Shown here: positions 52,154 through 62,043 of the stretch, piece after piece
Layout of the letters: each line of letters begins with the position of its first letter
How positions within the stretch are numbered: the first letter of the stretch is position 1
The notes under the pieces: generated by a model
Told to the model about the DNA's origin: nothing
What the model saw: the letters and a program-made list of their open reading frames with translations, nothing else
Database searches by the model: none
Made by a program: the position numbers and the translations under genes
From: Helicobacter pylori
Lineage (GTDB): Bacteria > Campylobacterota > Campylobacteria > Campylobacterales > Helicobacteraceae
Length of the DNA stretch: 64,000 nucleotides
NCBI GenBank assembly: GCA_008032935.1
Contig: CP032039.1
Location: forward strand, 1 to 64,000
Direction: 5' to 3'

Positions 52154-53395
52154 ATGGCACAAGAAAAAGCGGTCATAAGAGATCCTAAAAAACTCAATGC
52201 GTTTGATTTGCGTTGGATGGTGTCCTTATTTGGCACGGCGGTGGGGGCTGGGATTTTATTCTTGCCTATTAGAGCCGGTGGGCATGGGGTATGGGCTATT
52301 GTGGTGATGAGCGCGATTATTTTCCCTTTAACTTATCTAGGGCATAGAGCTTTAGCTTATTTCATAGGATCTAAAGATAAAGAAGACATTACCATGGTCG
52401 TTCGCTCTCATTTTGGTGCTCAATGGGGTTTTCTTATCACTTTGCTTTATTTCTTTGCGATTTATCCTATTTGTTTGGCTTATGGGGTGGGTATCACTAA
52501 TGTGTTTGATCATTTTTTCACTAACCAGTTGCATTTAGCGCCTTTTAATCGGGGCTTATTGGCTGTAGCGTTAGTTTCTTCAATGATGTTGGTGATGGTT
52601 TTTAACGCTACGATTGTTACACGCATTTGTAACGCTTTAGTGTATCCTTTATGCTTGATCTTATTGCTTTTTTCTTTGTATCTTATCCCTTATTGGCAAG
52701 GCGCTAACCTTTTTGTGGTGCCGAGTTTTAAAGAATTTGTGTTAGCTATTTGGCTAACCTTACCGGTGCTTGTGTTTTCATTCAACCATAGCCCCATCAT
52801 TTCAACCTTCACTCAAAATGTGGGAAAAGAATACGGCGCTTTCAAAGAGTATAAACTCAATCAAATTGAATTAGGGACATCGCTGATGCTTTTAGGGTTT
52901 GTGATGTTTTTTGTGTTTTCATGCGTCATGTGCTTGAATGCTGATGATTTTGTGAAAGCAAGGGAACAAAATATCCCCATTTTAAGCTATTTTGCTAACA
53001 CCCTAAACAACTCTTTAATCAATTATGCGGGGCCTGTGGTGGCCTTTTTAGCGATTTTTTCATCTTTTTTTGGGCATTATTATGGGGCTAAAGAGGGTTT
53101 AGAAGGCATTATCATTCAAAGTTTAAAATTGAAAAAAGCTTCTAAAACCTTGAGCGTGAGCGTAACGATTTTTTTATGGCTGACTATCACGCTGGTGGCT
53201 TATATTAACCCCAATATCTTGGATTTTATTGAAAATTTAGGCGGCCCCATTATCGCACTCATTCTGTTTGTGATGCCCATGATAGCTTTTTATAGCGTTT
53301 CTAGTTTGAAGCGTTTTAGAAACTTCAAAGTGGATATTTTTGTGTTTGTCTTTGGGAGCTTAACGGCTTTGAGCGTGTTTTTAGGACTATTTTAA
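52154..53395 (+). CDS. sdaC: Serine transporter (HAAAP family)
   Basis: This 413-aa permease has about 11 membrane helices and family features GTAVGAGILFLPIRAGGHG near 30 and FNHSPIISTF near 215. It imports serine, and its stop overlaps the sdaA ATG by one base (TAATG), so uptake and deamination are coupled. Confidence 0.93.
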   Translation: MAQEKAVIRDPKKLNAFDLRWMVSLFGTAVGAGILFLPIRAGGHGVWAIVVMSAIIFPLTYLGHRALAYFIGSKDKEDITMVVRSHFGAQWGFLITLLYFFAIYPICLAYGVGITNVFDHFFTNQLHLAPFNRGLLAVALVSSMMLVMVFNATIVTRICNALVYPLCLILLLFSLYLIPYWQGANLFVVPSFKEFVLAIWLTLPVLVFSFNHSPIISTFTQNVGKEYGAFKEYKLNQIELGTSLMLLGFVMFFVFSCVMCLNADDFVKAREQNIPILSYFANTLNNSLINYAGPVVAFLAIFSSFFGHYYGAKEGLEGIIIQSLKLKKASKTLSVSVTIFLWLTITLVAYINPNILDFIENLGGPIIALILFVMPMIAFYSVSSLKRFRNFKVDIFVFVFGSLTALSVFLGLF

Positions 53396-54762
53396 TGGCT
53401 AGTTTTTCCATTTTATCCATTTTTAAAATCGGCGTGGGGCCTAGCTCTTCACACACCATAGGGCCTATGGAAGCTGGGGCGAGATTTTGCGAGTCGTTAA
53501 AAGGCATTTTAGAGCAGGTTAAACGCGTTCAAATCACCTTGCATGGCTCATTGGCTTTAACCGGTAAAGGGCATTTGAGCGATGAGGCGGTTTTAATTGG
53601 CTTGCATGGCATTTACGCTAACGAATTAGAGGTAACAACCAAAAAAGCCTTATTGCATGAAGTGCTTGAGAATAAAGTTTTAAAACTCGCTAACCAACAT
53701 CGCATTCATTTTGATTATGCTAAAGATTTGATTTTTGACCATAAGCCTTTAGCCAGACACCAAAACGCTCTCATTCTAAAAGCTTTTAACGCTAAAAATG
53801 AGGTTTTAAAAGAAGAGACTTATTATTCTGTTGGTGGAGGGTTTGTTTATACTGAAAAAGAATTAGACAACTTATCTAAAGAAGGCGGGAATGAAAGCGT
53901 CGCCTATGATTTTTCAAGCGCTAAGGAGTTGCTAGAATTATGCCAAAAACACCAAAAAAGCATCGCTGGAATCGTGCGTTTGAGAGAAAATGCCCTGAAA
54001 AACTGCCCTGATGCAACGATGACTAAAATTTATCATGCGATGCTTGAGTGTTATTGTAATGGGGTTAATTCTAAAGAAAGGTATCTGCCTGGTTCTTTGA
54101 GAGTAACACGATTAGCTCCAAGCATTAAAACGCGCCTAGAAAAGCACCCCACAAGCGGGAAAGACCCTTTAGCGTTGATTGATTACATTTCGCTTTACGC
54201 TCGCGCCATTGCTGAAGAAAACGCTAGCGGAGGCAAGGTGGTAACCGCCCCTACTAATGGGGCGTGTGCGGTGGTGCCAAGCGTGCTTTTATACGCCAAA
54301 AACCATTTGTTTGAAAATTTATCGCAAAAGTCTATCAATGATTTTTTACTCACTAGTGCGGCGATTGGCTATCTTTACAAGAAAAACGCTTCCTTGAGCG
54401 GCGCAGAAGCGGGGTGTCAGGCTGAAATTGGCGTGGCAAGCTCTATGGCTGCAGGAGGGTTAGCCTATTTGTGCCAAGCGACCACGCAACAGGTTTTGAT
54501 CGCTAGTGAAATCGCTATGGAGCACCATTTAGGATTGACATGCGATCCGGTGGGGGGCTTGGTGCAAATCCCTTGCATTGAACGCAATGTTTTAGGGGCG
54601 ATTAAAGCGATCAGCGCTTCTAAATTAGCCTTAGAAGATGAATACAAGCCTAAAGTGAGCCTAGATGAAGTGATTGCTACGATGTATGCGACCGGAAAAG
54701 ACATGAATGAAAAATACAAAGAGACTTCGTTAGGGGGGTTAGCCAAAACCTTAAAATGCTAA
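53395..54762 (+). CDS. sdaA: L-serine dehydratase (iron-sulfur type)
   Basis: This enzyme converts serine to pyruvate and ammonia. The 455-aa single-chain enzyme has an N-terminal beta domain (KIGVGPSSSHTIGPM) and a C-terminal catalytic alpha domain (ASGGKVVTAPTNGACAVVP, AEAGCQAEIGVASSMAAGG, TCDPVGGLVQIPCIERN). Cluster cysteines lie in the last two segments. Serine is a preferred carbon source of H. pylori. Confidence 0.95.
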   Translation: MASFSILSIFKIGVGPSSSHTIGPMEAGARFCESLKGILEQVKRVQITLHGSLALTGKGHLSDEAVLIGLHGIYANELEVTTKKALLHEVLENKVLKLANQHRIHFDYAKDLIFDHKPLARHQNALILKAFNAKNEVLKEETYYSVGGGFVYTEKELDNLSKEGGNESVAYDFSSAKELLELCQKHQKSIAGIVRLRENALKNCPDATMTKIYHAMLECYCNGVNSKERYLPGSLRVTRLAPSIKTRLEKHPTSGKDPLALIDYISLYARAIAEENASGGKVVTAPTNGACAVVPSVLLYAKNHLFENLSQKSINDFLLTSAAIGYLYKKNASLSGAEAGCQAEIGVASSMAAGGLAYLCQATTQQVLIASEIAMEHHLGLTCDPVGGLVQIPCIERNVLGAIKAISASKLALEDEYKPKVSLDEVIATMYATGKDMNEKYKETSLGGLAKTLKC

Positions 54763-54920
54763 GGGATAGCCCTCAACTTTTAGGGCTTTAAATTCAAAAT
54801 AAAAAGGCTTTGTTTTTAACAAATACAAATAAGCTTTATCCAACTTTAATATCCTTCAAAAATTTTTAAGCATAGGGTTTTAAAATTTTGTTTCATCGTT
54901 TTTAAATTCCATTTAATAAT

Positions 54921-55088
54921 AAAACTCATTAAGTTTATTTAAACTCATAAGAGAATAGGGCATTTTGAAATCATTCCCCTACAACCCCCTTTTTTAAAAT
55001 CCCCTAAGAGCGCATCATGAAAAACGATCTCTTGCTTACACAAGATTTTTTATTTTGATTGTAAAAATACTCAAAGGTATTTTTTAAA
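54921..55088 (+). repeat. Dispersed intergenic repeat, copy E
   Basis: It shares AAAACTCAT, AGAATAGGGCATTTTGAAATCATTCCCC, TACAACCCC, GAGCGCAT, AAAACGATCTCTTG and ATACTCAAAGGTATTTT with copies B-D, in the same order and orientation. Confidence 0.68.
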
Positions 55089-55167
55089 TTTGATTACTAA
55101 TATTCCATTAAAATAAAACCAAAAATTTTTACACGCTTTCATAAAATGCGTTGAAATATCGTGAAGT

Positions 55168-55395
55168 GCCCAATCGCCAAAGACGCTTTGGGCTTCCTAG
55201 ACTGATGTTAGGGAGAGTTTGGTTCTCACTCTGTATCCCTATCGTAGAGATTTTACAGAGTTTAAGCTCCAACGCATTCTCTCTCACACATCACATCTCC
55301 AAAGGCGTAACTTTTCACACTTCCTATACTAGATACGAATGGGGATATTACTATGAATTAAGTGGCATTCATTCCAAACGCTAAAGACGATTGGG
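55168..55395 (-). mobile_element. Palindrome-bounded structured element, copy 2 (inverted)
   Basis: Read on the minus strand it begins with CCCAA...TTTGG (55374-55395, CTTTAGC in the loop) and ends with CCCAA...TTGGG (55168-55193). It shares AATGAATGCC, AGTTACGCCTTT, ATGCGTTG, AAACTCTGTAAAATC, ACAGAG, AAACTCTCCC, AACATCA and GGAAGCCCAA with copy 1, in the same order and at nearly the same length (228 against 225 bp). The inner stem varies by paired changes, which points to a conserved RNA or single-strand DNA structure. Confidence 0.5.
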
Positions 55396-55651
55396 ATTTC
55401 TGCTAAGGAGTTTTAAAAGGAGATTATTTTTAACTCTATCAATCGCTATATTTCAAAGATTTTTGCGTAACAAAACCTTAAGCTAATTGTTACCAATCGT
55501 TACCACAAAAGAAAACCAAAAAGCTTGAAGTCTAAAGATTTTAAAAAAGCGGTGGTTTTTAAAAAGATAGCCTAAAACATAGGATAGAGTGATAGGGAGC
55601 TAAAAGCCTAAATATAAAGCCTAAAAAGGAGTGCTTAAGAGACTTATTTAA

Positions 55652-55682
55652 AGCCCCCTAGCCAAAAAAGTAAGCTAGGGCT
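55652..55682 (-). terminator. Strong hairpin after the secreted Lys-rich protein gene
   Basis: On the minus strand AGCCCTAGC pairs with GCTAGGGGGCT across a U-rich loop and is followed by TTTAAATAA. It lies 7 bp after the gene's stop. On the plus strand it is followed by ATTTT, so it may work both ways. Confidence 0.7.
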
Positions 55683-55688
55683 ATTTTA

Positions 55689-56549
55689 CTATTTTTCAGA
55701 CTTACTAGAGTCGCTAATTTGTTTTTCAAACTCTTGTTGCAAGGCTTGTTGTTGTTTTTCTTTCTTTGAAAGGCGGCGTTTTTTCTTAGACTTTTTCTCT
55801 TTTTTTGAAGAAGCCTCTGGCTCTTTTGAAGCTGTTTCTTTGAGTGCGTTAGCATTGGTCGTAGAATCTAGATCCGAATTAGAAGCGTTCTGTGTCCTCT
55901 TAGAAGAGCTTATAAATTCAGGGCTATCAGTATGGCTTTCAAGCTCCCCACTGCTCCTCTTTTGAAACGCTGCTTTGGTGTCTTTCTCAGCTTGCTCTTC
56001 CATTTTCTTAAAAGTGGCTGCATCCAGTTTTCTAGCCTTTTCTTTTTGGCTCACCCTAACCATGCTGATCAAATATTTGATATACCCATCATACATATCC
56101 CCAAACTGCTCATGCAAAGCCCCAAAATCCGAGCCTTTGTAAAGCCAATTGAACAAAGGGAGCGAAAGCTCTGTCCCTAAGTCTTTAAGCACATGTTTAT
56201 AAAACTTCTCCCTGTCATTCACCACAAAAGAAACCTTACCATCTTTATGCTCATAATAACAGACCTTTTGCTCCACACAGCTTTCCAAACTCCCCTTAAA
56301 GAAAGCTCCAAAAGCGGATAAGTCGCCCTTACTCATCTTGGTTTCAGAATACTGGTTAAAATTCTTCACGCGCTCTTTTTCCAAATTAACCATGCTCTTT
56401 AAAACCCTCTTGCGGTCTTTTTTCACATTCCCCGTGGAGCTTTCAGAAAACATAACATTGGGATCAACTGTAGTGTTAATAGTGGCAGAATCCGTTTCTG
56501 CTCTCAACAAAAAAGTCGTAGCCGCTAAAAAAAATAAAATCCGTTTCAC
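55689..56549 (-). CDS. Exported Lys/Glu-rich hypothetical protein
   Basis: This 286-aa protein has a signal peptide (MKRILFFLAATTFLLRAETD), a middle domain with two cysteines eight residues apart (SCVEQKVCYYEH), and a C-terminal low-complexity tail of Ser, Glu and Lys (SSKKEKKSKKKRRLSKKEKQ) that is probably disordered and strongly basic. The GTG start follows AGGAG. I do not recognise a family. Confidence 0.65.
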   Translation of the reverse strand: MKRILFFLAATTFLLRAETDSATINTTVDPNVMFSESSTGNVKKDRKRVLKSMVNLEKERVKNFNQYSETKMSKGDLSAFGAFFKGSLESCVEQKVCYYEHKDGKVSFVVNDREKFYKHVLKDLGTELSLPLFNWLYKGSDFGALHEQFGDMYDGYIKYLISMVRVSQKEKARKLDAATFKKMEEQAEKDTKAAFQKRSSGELESHTDSPEFISSSKRTQNASNSDLDSTTNANALKETASKEPEASSKKEKKSKKKRRLSKKEKQQQALQQEFEKQISDSSKSEK

Positions 56550-56961
56550 ACCAAACTCCTAATTAAATAATAACCGCAACAAAAATAGATACCGTTCTTC
56601 ATAAAAGCTCTCTTTTGAAATCTTCTTCTATTGATAAAAAACCACCTAGAATTCAAGCTGTTTTAGCCGTCTTAAAATACAGACTTTCAAAGGGTCTTTA
56701 CTATTGGGTATGATACTATAAATATCCAAAAAATACAAACACTCCAAAAACTTTAACCCTAAAAAATTGAGACACTCTTTACAGCTAGAGGATTTAAGAG
56801 TAGCAAAGCCCACCCACCAAGCAAGTAGTCTCTATTTTAAAAGTCAATGCCCAAACGCCATGACAATTATAACACGAAAACGCCCTAATCCCCACAGCCA
56901 AAAGCTAGGGATTTACGGCGTGGTTTTACAAAAATCAAAAAAAGTTAGCACACCCTAAGCG
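56550..56961. other. Gap of about 410 bp with promoter-like boxes and a possible 32-aa ORF
   Basis: A plus-strand frame at 56860-56958 (MTIITRKRPNPHSQKLGIYG..., 32 aa) has a minus-strand TATAAT inside its first codons. There is a plus-strand TATAAAT near 56718-56724 and a 6-bp stem ACTCTT...AAGAGT near 56772-56800. Nothing here can be called a gene with confidence. Confidence 0.3.
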
Positions 56962-57393
56962 CTAATGCTTATGATGGCTTGGTTTTTTCCCTTTTTTTCC
57001 CTTTTTTTCATGATCGTGAAAAGGGCCTTCGCATGCACAATCATGCAAATCTAACCCCTCTTCACGATATTCTTTCATGGTCATTGTTTTCTTTTTGTTA
57101 GCAATCACTTCAAGAATTTCTTTTTTACGCTTGTTGCGATCTTCTTGGCTTAAAGAAGCTAAATTCTTATCCATCGCTCTTTTAAAATCCGCTTTATAAC
57201 TTTTACGCTCTTCTTCTTTCATCGCTGCTAATCGTTTATTGACTTCCGCACGAAACTCCGGGACTTCGCTAGGAGCGACTTTCCCTGCTTGCTCTAATAG
57301 TTGCTTATTATCCATGCTCTTAAAATCACTCGCATTCAAAAAAAGCCCCAAAAAAGTCCCTGTAAATAATAAAGAAACCGCTAATTTTTTCAT
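56962..57393 (-). CDS. DUF1104 periplasmic protein with His-rich tail
   Basis: I start it at the ATG at 57391-57393 (MKKLAVSLLFTGTFLGLFLNA, a signal peptide) with GGGAG seven bases upstream, giving 143 aa. The body is a DUF1104 helical domain (LLEQAGKVAPSEVPEFRAEVNKRL). The tail HDCACEGPFHDHEKKGKKGKKPSHHKH is rich in His and Cys and could bind nickel or other metals. The family's role is unknown. Confidence 0.75.
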   Translation of the reverse strand: MKKLAVSLLFTGTFLGLFLNASDFKSMDNKQLLEQAGKVAPSEVPEFRAEVNKRLAAMKEEERKSYKADFKRAMDKNLASLSQEDRNKRKKEILEVIANKKKTMTMKEYREEGLDLHDCACEGPFHDHEKKGKKGKKPSHHKH

Positions 57394-57745
57394 CAAATGC
57401 TCCCAATTCAAAAATAAAGAATAAATTCTATCATTTGATTGATTAAAGATAACTTATAGCACTTTAATAGCCAATTGATTTTTAGATTTTATGATCAGTG
57501 CTCTATTAAAACAGCTAACCTATATCCCTTATTTTTAAAAATAATGAACTCATTTTTGATTTTTCAAAGACTTGTTTGTGTGCGGTTGTTAGTGAGTTCA
57601 ATTGCTTGTAAGGATTGCGATTTCATTTTTACTGAGTGGCCGTATTGATTAAGCAACGGCTTTGGCGTAAGAAAAGAAAATCATAAAAGGCCATAAAGAG
57701 CAAAAGCCCTTTTCTATGCCCCCATAAGATTAACCCTAAAACACC
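57394..57745. other. 352-bp gap, possible terminator only
   Basis: The left part is the AT-rich promoter region of the DUF1104 gene. A 34-codon plus-strand frame (57544-57648) has no ribosome site. On the minus strand, about 40-70 bp after horB, AAAAGG...CCTTTT forms a terminator-like hairpin near 57685-57712. I see nothing else. Confidence 0.4.
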
Positions 57746-58606
57746 TTAAAAGCTTACAATGTAACGCCAATAAAAGGCATAGGGGCGGTGAAAGGTGAAT
57801 TTATAAGTAACCCCTTCAGGAACATTATCCGCACTAGCGGTATAATAATTGTTGCGAATGGTTTGGATTTTCAAGCCAATTTCAAAACCTTGGTGTTTAG
57901 TGCCTAAGCGGATTCCGCCATTCACTAAGACCTGGAAATTTGATGGGTGGAAACTCCCTCTATACTCTTCAGCTAAGTCCTTAAAATAATAGTTTGTTGG
58001 ACCCCAAGAGGTGCCACCAATCGCAACGCCCAAGAAAAACCCAAAATGCAAGTTCTCACGATTGAAAATAGCCGGGTTAAACAACACATCTGTGCCAGCC
58101 CCATAGCCAAACATGAAACTTTGAGAACCCTTGCGAGCGTCTCTCATGCCATAATCATTATAAGTGTAATACTTATAATAAGAGCTTGCAAAATCAAAGA
58201 ATCCGTAATAACGCATTCCAAATTGCGGGGCTTTCTTAAAAAAATGCTTATACCCTACAACAAACCCAAAACCATTGATAGCGTATTGTTGGTTGCTTAA
58301 GCCCTTATACCCACGAGTCCCTAGAGCGCCATGGGTAAGCCCTCCTGTGGGGTTTGACGCTGTGGGCATGTTAGGCGTATTAGAGCCATAAGCCCCACTT
58401 TGATTACCATTACAATTCCCATGGGAACAATTTTGAGCGGTAGTGCTGAGCATACCTAATTGGTAATCAATCCCTATAAAAGCAGCATTTCTTTCACCTT
58501 TTTTGGTAGGGCTAGTCTTAATAGCTTTTTCTTGCTTAGGGGTCTCTGCTGACAACAAGCTTGTCATTGCTAGAGAGATAGCACCTACTATAACAGATTT
58601 CTTCAT
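57746..58606 (-). CDS. horB: Outer membrane protein HorB
   Basis: This 286-aa protein has a signal peptide (MKKSVIVGAISLAMTSLLSAE), a short loop with a cysteine pair (CSHGNC), and a C-terminal beta-barrel with alternating aromatic strands ending HRPYAFYWRYIVSF, the H. pylori Hop/Hor ending with a terminal Phe. Hor proteins are surface proteins related to adhesins. Naming to horB rests on locus and sequence type. Confidence 0.87.
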   Translation of the reverse strand: MKKSVIVGAISLAMTSLLSAETPKQEKAIKTSPTKKGERNAAFIGIDYQLGMLSTTAQNCSHGNCNGNQSGAYGSNTPNMPTASNPTGGLTHGALGTRGYKGLSNQQYAINGFGFVVGYKHFFKKAPQFGMRYYGFFDFASSYYKYYTYNDYGMRDARKGSQSFMFGYGAGTDVLFNPAIFNRENLHFGFFLGVAIGGTSWGPTNYYFKDLAEEYRGSFHPSNFQVLVNGGIRLGTKHQGFEIGLKIQTIRNNYYTASADNVPEGVTYKFTFHRPYAFYWRYIVSF

Positions 58607-58805
58607 GTATTCCTTCCTTCTACATTTTCTCTACTTGAGTTCTAAATGCTACATTCTACTATAAAATTGCTTTCTTTTTGATTAAATATAGCGATTGAAT
58701 GAGAATAAATTGAAACAAAAATCAATTTTAGGAACTTTTTAGTAAAAATTCCTAAATCCTCTCACCTTTTTTAGGCTAAAACCAAAACCTAACAGCCAAT
58801 AGAGA

Positions 58806-59156
58806 TTAAAGATGCTCTTTCACGCTCTCTAACACGCTCTTAAAGGCTTGCATGTCGTTCATCGCCATGTCTGCTAAAACCTTGCGGTCTAACTCAATGT
58901 TAGCCACTTTTAGGGCATGCATGAAGCGCGAATAACTTGTATTGTGCATTCTGCAAGCCGCATTGATCCTTACCACCCACAAACTCCTGAACTCTCTTTT
59001 CTTTTGTTTGCGATCCCTAAAGGCGTAATACATGCTTCTTTCAAGCTGTTCTTTAGCCTTTCTAAAATGCTTTCTTCTGCCACTATAAAACCCTCTAGCG
59101 AGTTTTAAGACTTTTTTATGGCGTCTTCTGCGCACAACGCCTGTTTTAACTCTCAT
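58806..59156 (-). CDS. rplT: 50S ribosomal protein L20
   Basis: This is a 116-aa basic protein with the L20 start [18 protein letters not shown], then [32 protein letters not shown] and [10 protein letters not shown]. It is required for early assembly of the large subunit. It is the last gene of the thrS-infC-rpmI-rplT cluster. Confidence 0.97.
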   Translation of the reverse strand: MRVKTGVVRRRRHKKVLKLARGFYSGRRKHFRKAKEQLERSMYYAFRDRKQKKREFRSLWVVRINAACRMHNTSYSRFMHALKVANIELDRKVLADMAMNDMQAFKSVLESVKEHL

Positions 59157-59250
59157 TTCTTTACCTTTCTTTTTAAAATATTTTTAGGTGCGTTTTTCAA
59201 ACGACTTTCCCTTAAATAAGGGGATTAACTCCACTTCCTAATGAGCATTC

Positions 59251-59445
59251 CTAAGCCCTGCAAAGCAACGACATGACAGAATGCACATTAGTGTGATGCA
59301 CATGTTTTGGCGCGTTTAAATTGGCTTTACGCTTAGGGCTTTTTTTAGTCAAAATATGGCTTTTAAAAGCGCTGCCACGCTTAATCAAGTTCTTTTTAAC
59401 TTTGAAACGCTTAGACGCGCCGCGATTAGTCTTCATTTTTGGCAT
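59251..59445 (-). CDS. rpmI: 50S ribosomal protein L35
   Basis: This is a 64-aa basic protein opening [17 protein letters not shown], the L35 signature. Its start lies inside the 3' end of infC (20-bp overlap), a coupled arrangement. The gap to rplT is 94 bp, longer than the other spacings in the cluster. Confidence 0.96.
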   Translation of the reverse strand: MPKMKTNRGASKRFKVKKNLIKRGSAFKSHILTKKSPKRKANLNAPKHVHHTNVHSVMSLLCRA

Positions 59446-60037
59446 GATTTTCTCCTTTCATAAGGTTAATACGATTAAAAGGCGGGTTATTTTCTTTGGT
59501 TTTCTTTTCGTTTTTGGGGGCTTCTTTAGTCTTAGGCACAAACATCCACGAAACAAAACGCCCCTCGGTTTTTGGCTCTTTTTCAGGGTTGGCTAAATCT
59601 TGCATCATCGTTTGGACCCTCAAAAGCACATCAAGCCCGGCTTTTGAGTTTTGGCTCTCCCTACCCTTTAAAACCACTTTGAATTTGACATGCTTATTGG
59701 CTTCAATAAATTCTCTCGCATGCTTGACTTTGTAGTTAATATCGTTTTGCGCGATTTGAGTGGAAAGCTTGATCTCTTTGATTTCAATTTGCTTTTGCTT
59801 TTTTTTGGCTTCCTTGATTTTCTTTTCATTTTGGTAGCGGAATTTATTATAATCCATCACCTTACACACAGGAGGTTTCGTGCTCGCTGAAATCAAAACC
59901 AAATCCAAACCTAAATTTTGAGCGATATTGAACGCTTCTTTAGAGGAAATAATCCCATACACTTCGCCATTATCACCCACGCAACGCACTTCTTTAAAAT
60001 TAATGTCTCCGTTTAACAACACTTCGTTTCTACTCAA
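59426..60037 (-). CDS. infC: Translation initiation factor IF-3
   Basis: This 203-aa protein has an N-terminal domain ([20 protein letters not shown]), a Lys-rich linker and a C-terminal domain ([24 protein letters not shown]), with a basic Lys/Glu tail. It starts with TTG overlapping the thrS TGA. Rare infC start codons allow IF-3 to discriminate against its own mRNA in other bacteria. Confidence 0.95.
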   Translation of the reverse strand: MSRNEVLLNGDINFKEVRCVGDNGEVYGIISSKEAFNIAQNLGLDLVLISASTKPPVCKVMDYNKFRYQNEKKIKEAKKKQKQIEIKEIKLSTQIAQNDINYKVKHAREFIEANKHVKFKVVLKGRESQNSKAGLDVLLRVQTMMQDLANPEKEPKTEGRFVSWMFVPKTKEAPKNEKKTKENNPPFNRINLMKGENHAKNED

Positions 60038-61872
60038 AAACTAACCTCTTGCATCCTAGATTCAACCATGTTTAAAAACTCCTTTAAGGGCATTTTATAT
60101 TGAGCTTGTTTTTCTCTGTCTCTAATGGATAAAATTTCGCTCTCCACCTCTTCATTCCCTAACACTAAAATCATAGGGATTTTTTGCTTTTCGGCTAATC
60201 GCACCTTTTTATTCAAGCTGTCGTTTTTATCCAACGCTTCTACAAAAATATCGCGCTTTTTTAATTCCTCTTTTAATTTCAAAGCAAAAACATGATGCTC
60301 TTCATTAATAGGAATGAGAGCGATTTGAGTGGGCGCGACAAAGAAAGGGAAATTCCCCCCAAAATGTTCGCTCAAAATCGCAATAAACCTTTCAAACGAG
60401 CCTAAAATCGCTCTGTGGATCATCACCGGCTGTTCAGCGTGATTGTGTTCATTAGTGAAAGCGAGCTTGAAGCGTTCAGGCAAATTCATATCCACTTGAA
60501 TCGTGCCGCACTGCCATTTACGCTTTAAAGCGTCAGTGATTTTAATGTCAATCTTAGGCCCATAGAAAGCCCCTCCTCCTTCATCAACCTTATAATCAAT
60601 GCGGTGCTCTTTTAGGGCTTCTTTTAAAGCGTTAGTGGCCTTTTCCCAAACTTTATCATCGCCTATGGATTTAGCCGGTCTAGTGGATAATTCCATTTCA
60701 TAGCTAAAGTCAAATGCTTTCATGATTTTATGCGTGAAATCTAAAATTGCGCTCACTTCGCTTTGGATCTGTTCAAAAGAGCAAAAAATATGTGCATCAT
60801 CTTGGGTAAATTCCCTAACCCTTAAAAGCCCATGCAACACGCCGCTTTTTTCATGCCGATGCACCACGCCGTATTCATAAAACCTTAAAGGCAAATCTCT
60901 ATAGCTGTGCAAAGCGCTTTGATAGACTTTAATATGCCCCACGCAGTTCATAGGCTTTATGCCGTATTCTTGCTCATCAATCGTGGTGAAATACATGTTT
61001 TCTTTATAGTTGTCATAATGCCCGCTGATTTTCCACACATCGCTCTTTAAAATCTCAGGGCCTTTAACCGGCTCATAGCCTCTTAAAAGTAACGCCTTGC
61101 TCAATAAATCTTCAATGCGTTTTCTGAGTCTTGCCCCTTTAGGCAGCCATAAAGGTAAGCCCGCCCCTATCTCATCATCAAAACTAAAAAGCCCTAGCTC
61201 CACGCCTAGCTTTCTGTGATCTCGTTTTTTCGCTTCTTCTATTTGGAAAAGATAGTCTTTTAAGCCCTCTTTGGTGGCAAAAGCGATGCCATAGATTCTA
61301 ATGAGCATTTCATTGTTTTCATCGCCACCCAAATAAGCCCCGGCCAATTTAGTGAGCTTGAAATGGTTTAAAAAACGGGTGTTTGGGAGGTGAGGCCCCT
61401 TACACAAATCTTCAAACTCGCCCTGTTGGTACACGCCAAATATATCGCCACTGATTTTACTCATCACCGCATGCTTTAATTCATCGCCTTTAAAACGCTC
61501 CAAAGCTTGCTCTCTGGTTAAAGTCTCTTTAGTGATAGCGAGCTTTAACTTCGCAAATTCTTTCATTTTCGCTTCAATTTTAGGCAAATCCTCTTCGCTG
61601 ATTTTTGAAGCGGTCTTAAAATCGTAATAAAACCCCTCTTCTACCACAGGACCTACAAAAAATTTCGCGTCCGGATAAAGGGCTTTCAAGCTTTGCGCAA
61701 GCAAATGCGCGCATGAATGCCTGATCACCTCTAAAGCCAAAGGCGAATCATCAAAAAATATCGGCTCGCTCCCTTTTAACGCTTTAATCCCATCGCTCAG
61801 CCCTAAGACTTTCGCGCTCTCTAAATCTATTATTTGCTCGTCTTTATAAACAGCAATCAGTTCCGCACTCAT
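60034..61872 (-). CDS. thrS: Threonyl-tRNA synthetase
   Basis: This 612-aa class II synthetase has an editing domain with zinc-type motif [12 protein letters not shown] (about 72) and the conserved C of [12 protein letters not shown]. The catalytic core has [12 protein letters not shown], the [13 protein letters not shown] motif 2 and [15 protein letters not shown] motif 3. The anticodon-binding domain is C-terminal. The N-terminal TGS domain is shortened. It leads the IF-3/L35/L20 operon. Confidence 0.97.
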   Translation of the reverse strand: MSAELIAVYKDEQIIDLESAKVLGLSDGIKALKGSEPIFFDDSPLALEVIRHSCAHLLAQSLKALYPDAKFFVGPVVEEGFYYDFKTASKISEEDLPKIEAKMKEFAKLKLAITKETLTREQALERFKGDELKHAVMSKISGDIFGVYQQGEFEDLCKGPHLPNTRFLNHFKLTKLAGAYLGGDENNEMLIRIYGIAFATKEGLKDYLFQIEEAKKRDHRKLGVELGLFSFDDEIGAGLPLWLPKGARLRKRIEDLLSKALLLRGYEPVKGPEILKSDVWKISGHYDNYKENMYFTTIDEQEYGIKPMNCVGHIKVYQSALHSYRDLPLRFYEYGVVHRHEKSGVLHGLLRVREFTQDDAHIFCSFEQIQSEVSAILDFTHKIMKAFDFSYEMELSTRPAKSIGDDKVWEKATNALKEALKEHRIDYKVDEGGGAFYGPKIDIKITDALKRKWQCGTIQVDMNLPERFKLAFTNEHNHAEQPVMIHRAILGSFERFIAILSEHFGGNFPFFVAPTQIALIPINEEHHVFALKLKEELKKRDIFVEALDKNDSLNKKVRLAEKQKIPMILVLGNEEVESEILSIRDREKQAQYKMPLKEFLNMVESRMQEVSF

Positions 61873-61911
61873 TCTTTAAAACTTATGTTTCCTTTCTTTA
61901 AACCTTAAAAT

Positions 61912-62043
61912 TCAGCAATCTTTTGATCCAAACCCGCATTGCACTTGCGAATCCACTTTCTCAGCTTTAGGGTCGCTCATAGGCTTTAAACACGCTTGTA
62001 AAAATACCATACAAAGCAAATTCAATAACAACCGCCTATACAA
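61912..62043 (-). CDS. 43-aa lipoprotein
   Basis: From the TTG at 62041-62043, six bases after AAAGG, the frame codes a 19-residue signal peptide ending FLQAC (lipobox LQAC; TTG counted as Met, lipid Cys at 18) and a 25-residue tail (LKPMSDPKAEKVDSQVQC...) with two further cysteines near the end. A GTG two codons earlier is possible. It is too short for common gene finders. It lies 40 bp upstream of the thrS start on the same strand, probably in one transcript. Confidence 0.65.
   Translation of the reverse strand: MYRRLLLNLLCMVFLQACLKPMSDPKAEKVDSQVQCGFGSKDC

Larger units (their letters stand above)
54763..55688. other. 926-bp convergent gap: repeat copy E, structured element copy 2 and a terminator
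   Basis: No gene is convincing. In order it holds a dispersed repeat (54921-55088), the inverted palindrome-bounded element (55168-55395), about 250 bp of AT-rich sequence in which I see nothing clear, and a strong hairpin at 55652-55682. The 77-codon frame at 55151-55384 lies entirely inside the structured element and is not a gene. Confidence 0.55.

Noticed and set aside
55151-55384. 77-codon plus-strand frame
   Set aside because: It lies wholly inside the palindrome-bounded element on the strand opposite to its conserved structure; copy 1 has no matching frame.
57544-57648. 34-codon plus-strand frame between horB and the DUF1104 gene
   Set aside because: No ribosome site, no recognisable signal or membrane pattern beyond a short hydrophobic start, and no supporting context.
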